A stretch of 64,000 bases of DNA from Takakia lepidozioides (taxonomy: Eukaryota; Streptophyta; Takakiopsida; Takakiales; Takakiaceae). The stretch is taken from the NCBI GenBank assembly GCA_030704615.1, contig CM060731.1, positions 84,610,756-84,674,755 of the forward strand. Reading direction: 5' to 3'. Made by a program: the position numbers and the translations under genes. This document shows positions 59,250-64,000 of the stretch, one piece after another. Position 1 is the stretch's first letter. Every line of letters begins with the position of its first letter. The notes beneath the pieces are model-generated. The model was given only the letters and a program-made list of their open reading frames with translations, made no database searches and was not told the DNA's origin.

Positions 59250-61380
59250 TGTCACTGCTTCCTTCTCTTTGCAGTTCCTCTCTCACATTACACCCATTTC
59301 TTTTGGTTCTCTGGTTCTCACCAAAGTATCTTCTCCTCAACAGATTCGCCCATCTCCTTCATTCTCGGTCCACATGGTCGTATTGTTGGGCTCAATATGA
59401 TTGGTCTAAAAAATGTCCTGAGTATAAACCGCGTGGCAATTTGTGAAAGTTGTTGCTTCAATGGACAAGCTTTCTCGCGGTTTACTGCTTCTGAATCTTG
59501 TGAATCTTCTCCCATTACTCGTCAGTAGCTTTCTGTAAGTCTGGCTTCAAGTACAGAGTTACATTTCATTTAGTGCCTTTTCGGACTATCTTAAGATTTT
59601 TCTCAATTTTCTTCGTAACTAATCAGTCATGAACCTCGCTTTGCCACCCGTTATTCCGTGTCATCTCAGGTCAATTTATCTTGGGTCTGTTTATCTTATT
59701 AGGACCTTCTAAAGACAATACTTCTAGGGCCTTCAGTCCTTACATTGTCCTCACCTTAAACCATATACCCTAAACCTAATTCGAATGTTTGATGCGCATT
59801 CTTCAAGGGTTACAAGGTTGGGCATAATAGAATGGCCCTTGGGATATTTCATTCAAGTCTAATTTCTTAGGTGACCAGTCACTTGTACACTTTCCCAGAT
59901 TTCTGTCATTTTTTTACTCACATTCCATAATTGTTTGTCCATTTATAGTTCTCTAAACCCTAAACCCTAAGCCCTTAAACGTAACTCCATTGTTTGATGC
60001 GCATTCTTCATAGATTAGATACAATCTGTGGTTGGGAAATTTTATTCCCTAAACCCTAAATCATAGGTGACAAGTCATCTGTACCCTTCCCAATATTTTC
60101 TTTTCCATTCATACCGAGTACTATGGTTAGTACCCTCGCAAACTCTATACCCTAAAACCTAATTTCAATGTTTGATGCTTATTTATTTATTACTTCCAAT
60201 TTTGGGTACGGTCGAAGTGGCGGGGATAATATTTCATGAATTGTTCTACGTATGGGTAAAGACTCAAACTCCATAATTGTTTGTCCATTTACAGTTTTCT
60301 AAAACCCTAAACCCCAAACCAAACTCCACTGTTTGATTCACTTCCTCATAGAAATTTGGATACAATTTGTGGTTGGGATATTTCATTAACAAATTTTCAT
60401 AGGTGCCAAGTCATCTGTACACTTTCCCATATTTTCTTTTCCATTCATACCAAGTACTATATTTCAATGTACCCTAGCAAACTCTATAACCTAAAACCTA
60501 ATTCCAGCTTGGTTCAATGACTTTATTGCTGAATCTACATGACACTCTTCCACAATATTTTGTTGTCATATGAACATCGGAATGATCCCTAAATATTTTG
60601 AAACATAATTCACATGTTTCATAGAAATCCAACCTTATTCCATTCAACGTTTTAATCCATCAATTGAAAACTTGCAATACATTGGTTCATGGTACTACTA
60701 TACTGTAAGCATGGTATGGATGTTTACTTTTCATTTGTATATTATCTTCTTGAATCATCTGTTTATGTCATACATCTATCAATTTATTAATAACTTCATT
60801 CAATCGATCTTATCTTTATAATTTTTTGATGCAAAGTACGTCATTCGACTTACCATTCGATGTTACATGAATGGGATTGTGCAACTTCACAAGTTAAATG
60901 ACTCAATATTCCATGATATTATTATTAATACCTGAATTAATTTTAATTATGTTATATAGTAAGTTTGGTCCGGATTTAAGCCAAAAGTCCGGAATTACTT
61001 AAAATAGGGTTAGAAGAGAGTTTTGATTATTGCCTCATTAAAGATATGTCGAGCGGCTTTTACTCACCCATCCCTTCGCTATGCGAGGTGGAAACTCCAA
61101 GATAGAAGAGTTGGATATCTCTAAGCACTCAGCCCGCTCAGAACAATCAGTCATGACCTACAGCTAGTGAATCATGGTTGTGCTTCCTGTTTGTATTTCT
61201 TCTTGCCTTCATGCTAGCAAATTACTTTACTGTGTATACTGAAGCATCAGATTGCTTCAGTATCTATCAGGTTCCATTCACTTATCCATTCATTCAACAG
61301 CTTCATTTAAGTCTCTCTACACAGTGTGATTGTATCGAATAAGTATCAGATTAAGATTTATCAGATATCAGGCCAAAGCC
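59250..61380. other. Non-coding, repeat-bearing
   Basis: Contains the telomere-like tandem repeat (next entry) and AT-rich unique sequence. No gene supported. Confidence 0.5.
59740..60515. repeat. Diverged tandem repeat with telomere-like CCCTAAA words
   Basis: Three units of about 200-240 bp share TTTGATGCGCATTCTTCA, GATACAATCTGTGGTTGGGA, TAGGTGACAAGTCATCTGTA and TTTTCCATTCATACCGAGTA. Unit junctions hold CCCTAAA runs (59950-59975, 60045-60060, 60300-60320), matching the plant telomere repeat. Confidence 0.75.
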
Positions 61381-61382
61381 AT

Positions 61383-62025
61383 GGTGTCTCTAATCTGCTC
61401 TACAGTATCACTACAGCTTTGCATGTAACAAGCATCTACTGATCATCTCTCCTTCTTCACCGTGCTCTCCATCCTTGCTCTCCGCCTGATCTCCTTCCGT
61501 GAATGACCAAGAAGTGCTCCCCGTGAAGTGTGTGTCTCCTCCCTGTTGCTGCTCTCCTTAATCTACCTGCAAGCTGTTCTAACTGCTTAATTAAGTAACT
61601 GTCACCTAAGTAGTAAACACGTTCCCTCTGCAGATGTCGTTCCCACACAGTCGTTCCCTGCCAATGATAACTATTTCCTCTGTACGCTGTGACGGGCTGT
61701 GCCAAACTGTGTCGGGCTGTGACTGGCTGTGTGAAACTGTGCGAAGCTGTATCGAGCTGTGATAGACTGTGACTAACTGTGATAGGCTGTGATTGACTGT
61801 GATAGACTGTGTATGGATGTGTCGGGCTATGTCAGACTGTGTATAGCTGTGATAGACTATGATAGGTTGTTTACGACTGTGTAAGACTATGACTGAGTAT
61901 GTAAGCCTGTCTACCACCCCTAAAGCCTGTGCTGGTCTAAGTCTACCATCCGTAAATCTGCGCAAAAATTAAGGGTACCCCACAGAGCCCATAAAAGTGT
62001 CTAAGTCCCAGACAACCCTCTAACA
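61383..62025 (-). mobile_element. Gypsy-type LTR, copy B (3' LTR of a minus-strand element)
   Basis: Aligns with 7252-7796. On the minus strand it starts TGTTAGAGGGTTGTCTGGG immediately after a purine-rich tract GAGAGGGGGAGGGGTAA, as a 3' LTR follows a polypurine tract. It holds a 10-11-bp minisatellite (CTGTGATAGACTGTG-like words, about 61685-61890), longer than in copy A. The left edge is approximate. Confidence 0.75.
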
Positions 62026-62048
62026 TTACCCCTCCCCCTCTCAAAAAA
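62026..62048 (-). other. Polypurine tract of gypsy element B
   Basis: The minus-strand purine run GAGAGGGGGAGGGG lies just before the LTR start, preceded by GTGAGGACACGGTTTTTT, the usual end of the internal region of plant gypsy elements. Confidence 0.65.
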
Positions 62049-62059
62049 CCGTGTCCTCA

Positions 62060-63002
62060 CGGTTTACTGTTTAGGATCAGCAAACTTTTGTGAGCAAACA
62101 CCCTTTTGTCGGTGAGAGTCTCTTTAAGGGCTCTGTGTGCGAGCTCGAGCCCTGTCACTGGCTGATGGAGGCGATTGAACACCAAATGGAAATGTCTAAC
62201 CCTCCTGTGGTTGATAACGAGGTAACCTCTCAGGCATAGGAGATCCCCGTCGTTTCTTCTCTGCCATCTGGAGTGCATAGTCCTCCACCATGTCAAAAGG
62301 TTCCTCTGAAGAACCAGTAGTATCAGAATCATCTTCCCCCCTGAGATGTTTCGGTGGCCGAACTTTAAGTGGCTCCTTAGGAATCTTGTGTGGCATACAG
62401 TGTTGGCCCACCATGTCTGGAAGCTTAAACTGTACCACTTGCTTTAATCGCTTGCAAACAAAATGAGTGAACTCCCTGAACTCCTTGGCCGTATAGGTAA
62501 GAGGTGTGCCAATGACTTTGGAACAATGTAAGTATTTCCAGGCTTCATGTCCCTTATAGAAAATATCATCAGGGCCCAATTTCTCTTTGGCCAAGTTGTT
62601 CCAAACCAAATTAAACCATGAACGAAGTTGGGAATCCTTCTGCATCATGACTTTCGCATCATACAGATACATATGGGGTGGAACTAAAAGTAAGACCCAA
62701 TGATCCCCACTGGAATAACTCAGAAATCGTGATTGCATCTTCTGTTGCTCAATGTGATAACGCGCAATGAAACAAGCAGCATAGTAGAATCCACAACCCA
62801 TGACAATACTAGATACTTCCTTGGTCTTGGTGTAGATATACCCATGAACAATATGGAAGGCAATTAATTCCTTCAACATGGTGTCTGCCTCAGACCAGTA
62901 CATTGCATAATGATGATCCTCAATGGGTCGATTGTTCGGAAGAACCTTAGTCCGAGTTGCCACTGGCAACCAAATGCGCATGATCTGGTAATAATGTGCC
63001 AA
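62060..63002 (-). pseudogene. 3' ORF of gypsy element B, unknown function
   Basis: A 268-residue open frame (63002-62196) continues upstream of the polypurine tract. It is rich in Tyr/Trp/His (MAHYYQIMRIWLPVATRT at its start) and has an acidic-to-basic tail with EDDSDTTGSSEEP. No protease, RT, RNase H or integrase motif. It looks like an additional ORF between pol and the 3' LTR. The first Met is internal to a larger homologous region cut off near 63005 by a stop, so it is probably 5'-incomplete. Confidence 0.5.
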
Positions 63003-63239
63003 AGACTATGGAGGACTGAATTCCTTCCAAGCCAAATCCATCACAATGGGAATTTGGTTGAAGGGCATAATCATAGACCGATTGTATTCCAGTGCAGCAG
63101 GAGTCCTAGGGAGGCTAGCTATTTCATGAGCATGAGTGGCATGAGCGGAGTAGCAAGACAATCGGTTTTCATGAGCAGAAGTACAAATTTTGGAAATAAA
63201 AAATATTAATAAACATTATTTTTAATGGAATGTGTCAGG

Positions 63240-63256
63240 AAAAAAAAAAAAAAAAA
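63240..63256. repeat. Poly-A tract
   Basis: About 17 consecutive A bases, marking a possible retroposon tail. Confidence 0.6.
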
Positions 63257-63354
63257 CCAATATAATATTCATTGTTTGAAGTAAAAATTGTAGTTTTGAG
63301 AGTCGTGCTCATGATATTTCGTCTTCCGCTCATGCGCATTCTGAGCGATATCTG

Positions 63355-63560
63355 CAAAAATGGCGCCGAATTTCACGGTAATAGGTTCCGCAACCGGAGA
63401 AATCTGCGACGTATTTCGCGGTAATAGGTGTCTCCGGTGAAAAATGGTGCCAAATTTCGCGGCTATAGGTCCCAACATGGCAGGTATGTAAGCCCAAAAT
63501 TTGGAAATGTGGCGCCGAATTTCGGTACATGGTGCCGGGGATTGCACAGATGTTGGGCAG
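63355..63560. repeat. Short tandem repeat with GGCGCCGAATTTC unit
   Basis: Units of about 40-85 bp: ATGGCGCCGAATTTCACGGT then AATAGGT; GACGTATTTCGCGGTAATAG; GGTGCCAAATTTCGCGGCTA then TAGGT; GTGGCGCCGAATTTCGGTAC. The word GCGG[T/C][A/T]ATAGGT also occurs near the ends of the two satellite elements (4485 and, reversed, 24585). Confidence 0.65.
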
Positions 63561-63978
63561 TTCTTGGGCCATGTAACTGGAGATTCGGCGCCATTTTTTC
63601 AGACATCGGACTTGCGGTGCTCGACGAGACCTCCTCGGGCAACATCACGGGACCACAAGGGAGCGTGCGAATATTCTTGTCAGCTCGCCATGAATCCTCT
63701 TCTCCGCCAGGTGCCTCGTCAAGTCTTCGTCTCACTGGACGGGTGTGAACATCTCCTTCCAAGTGTTGGCCACTTCGAAGCAATGGCGTGTCCCGAAGGC
63801 CCTCTCGCAAGGCTACTGCCCACTTGCGAGGATTCTTCGATCTGGAGGCAGTCCGCATCAGCATTTCCTGCCTGTCCGGCCCCAAGCCCCACTGTTTCCT
63901 TTTCAAGAACTCGTTGTACCTGCATTGCTGCATCATTGACCTCAAAATGTCCTCCGTTGTGGCAGTGAGGATGTCCAC
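63463..63978 (-). CDS. Open frame of unknown function at the window edge
   Basis: A 171-codon frame begins MDILTATTEDILRSMMQQC with a basic Arg/Lys-rich middle. The C-terminal part overlaps the tandem repeat and is unlikely to be coding. The upstream region runs off the window. I do not recognise a domain; it could be a gene 3' end or a retroelement piece. Confidence 0.25.
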   Translation of the reverse strand: MDILTATTEDILRSMMQQCRYNEFLKRKQWGLGPDRQEMLMRTASRSKNPRKWAVALREGLRDTPLLRSGQHLEGDVHTRPVRRRLDEAPGGEEDSWRADKNIRTLPCGPVMLPEEVSSSTASPMSEKMAPNLQLHGPRTAQHLCNPRHHVPKFGATFPNFGLTYLPCWDL

Positions 63979-64000
63979 CAGATGCGCCGCAGAGGAGGCA

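Noticed and set aside
59950-60320. True telomere or chromosome end
   Set aside because: Only two or three heptamers in each run, interrupted by other sequence, with retroelements on the far side.
1-64000. tRNA, rRNA or organelle-derived inserts
   Set aside because: Reading by eye found no cloverleaf with convincing arms, no rRNA signature and no plastid or mitochondrial genes. A tRNA scan would settle this.

Overview
This is eukaryotic nuclear DNA from a streptophyte, most likely a non-flowering land plant (fern, lycophyte or bryophyte grade). Three intron-bearing genes belong to families known from land plants: an Msp1/ATAD1 AAA ATPase, a Ser/Pro/Arg-rich protein of the At1g27850 type, and a DUF641/GIL1-type coiled-coil protein. 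Introns reach several kb and are filled with retroelements, and about two thirds of the window is transposon-derived. The species call is inference; I recognise gene families, not a genome.

Layout. 0-12.6 kb is repeat-rich: a Ty3/gypsy integrase scrap, a LINE scrap, a 2.7-kb non-coding element with inverted ends and an internal tandem array (1812-4552), a broken IQ67-domain exon (5516-5740), a gypsy-type LTR with a decayed gag-like ORF series (7.25-10.6 kb) and a LINE ORF1-like fragment (12 kb). 13.2-13.9 kb resembles a hAT-like non-autonomous element. 15.9-22.9 kb (minus) is the intact Msp1/ATAD1 gene; its 3.3-kb third intron holds nested 3'-end copies of one LINE family. 24.5-26.3 kb is a second, inverted copy of the 1.8-kb element, followed by a LINE 3' fragment. 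28.5-36.0 kb (plus) is the At1g27850-like gene (predicted 1690 aa). 37.6-41.1 kb (minus) is the DUF641 gene (predicted 652 aa). 42.7-44.9 kb holds three copies of a retroelement C-terminal fragment.

45-60 kb is the most unusual part. On the minus strand lie three diverged FCP1/NIF-like HAD-phosphatase domains with altered catalytic motifs. Divergently, on the plus strand, lies a decayed transposase-like gene (TNP1-like domains followed by a DUF7869-type region). The whole segment is sprinkled with about twelve copies of a GC-rich 22-24-bp near-palindrome (core CGCGCGATCGCGCG) that I did not find elsewhere in the window. I read this as a large mobile element or composite island that may not have been described. 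60-64 kb holds diverged telomere-like repeats, a second gypsy LTR with its polypurine tract and 3' ORF, and a short tandem repeat.

Gene models for the three host genes were built by hand from protein continuity and GT/AG sites. In all three the exon phases close exactly, which is strong internal support. Element boundaries are approximate unless stated.
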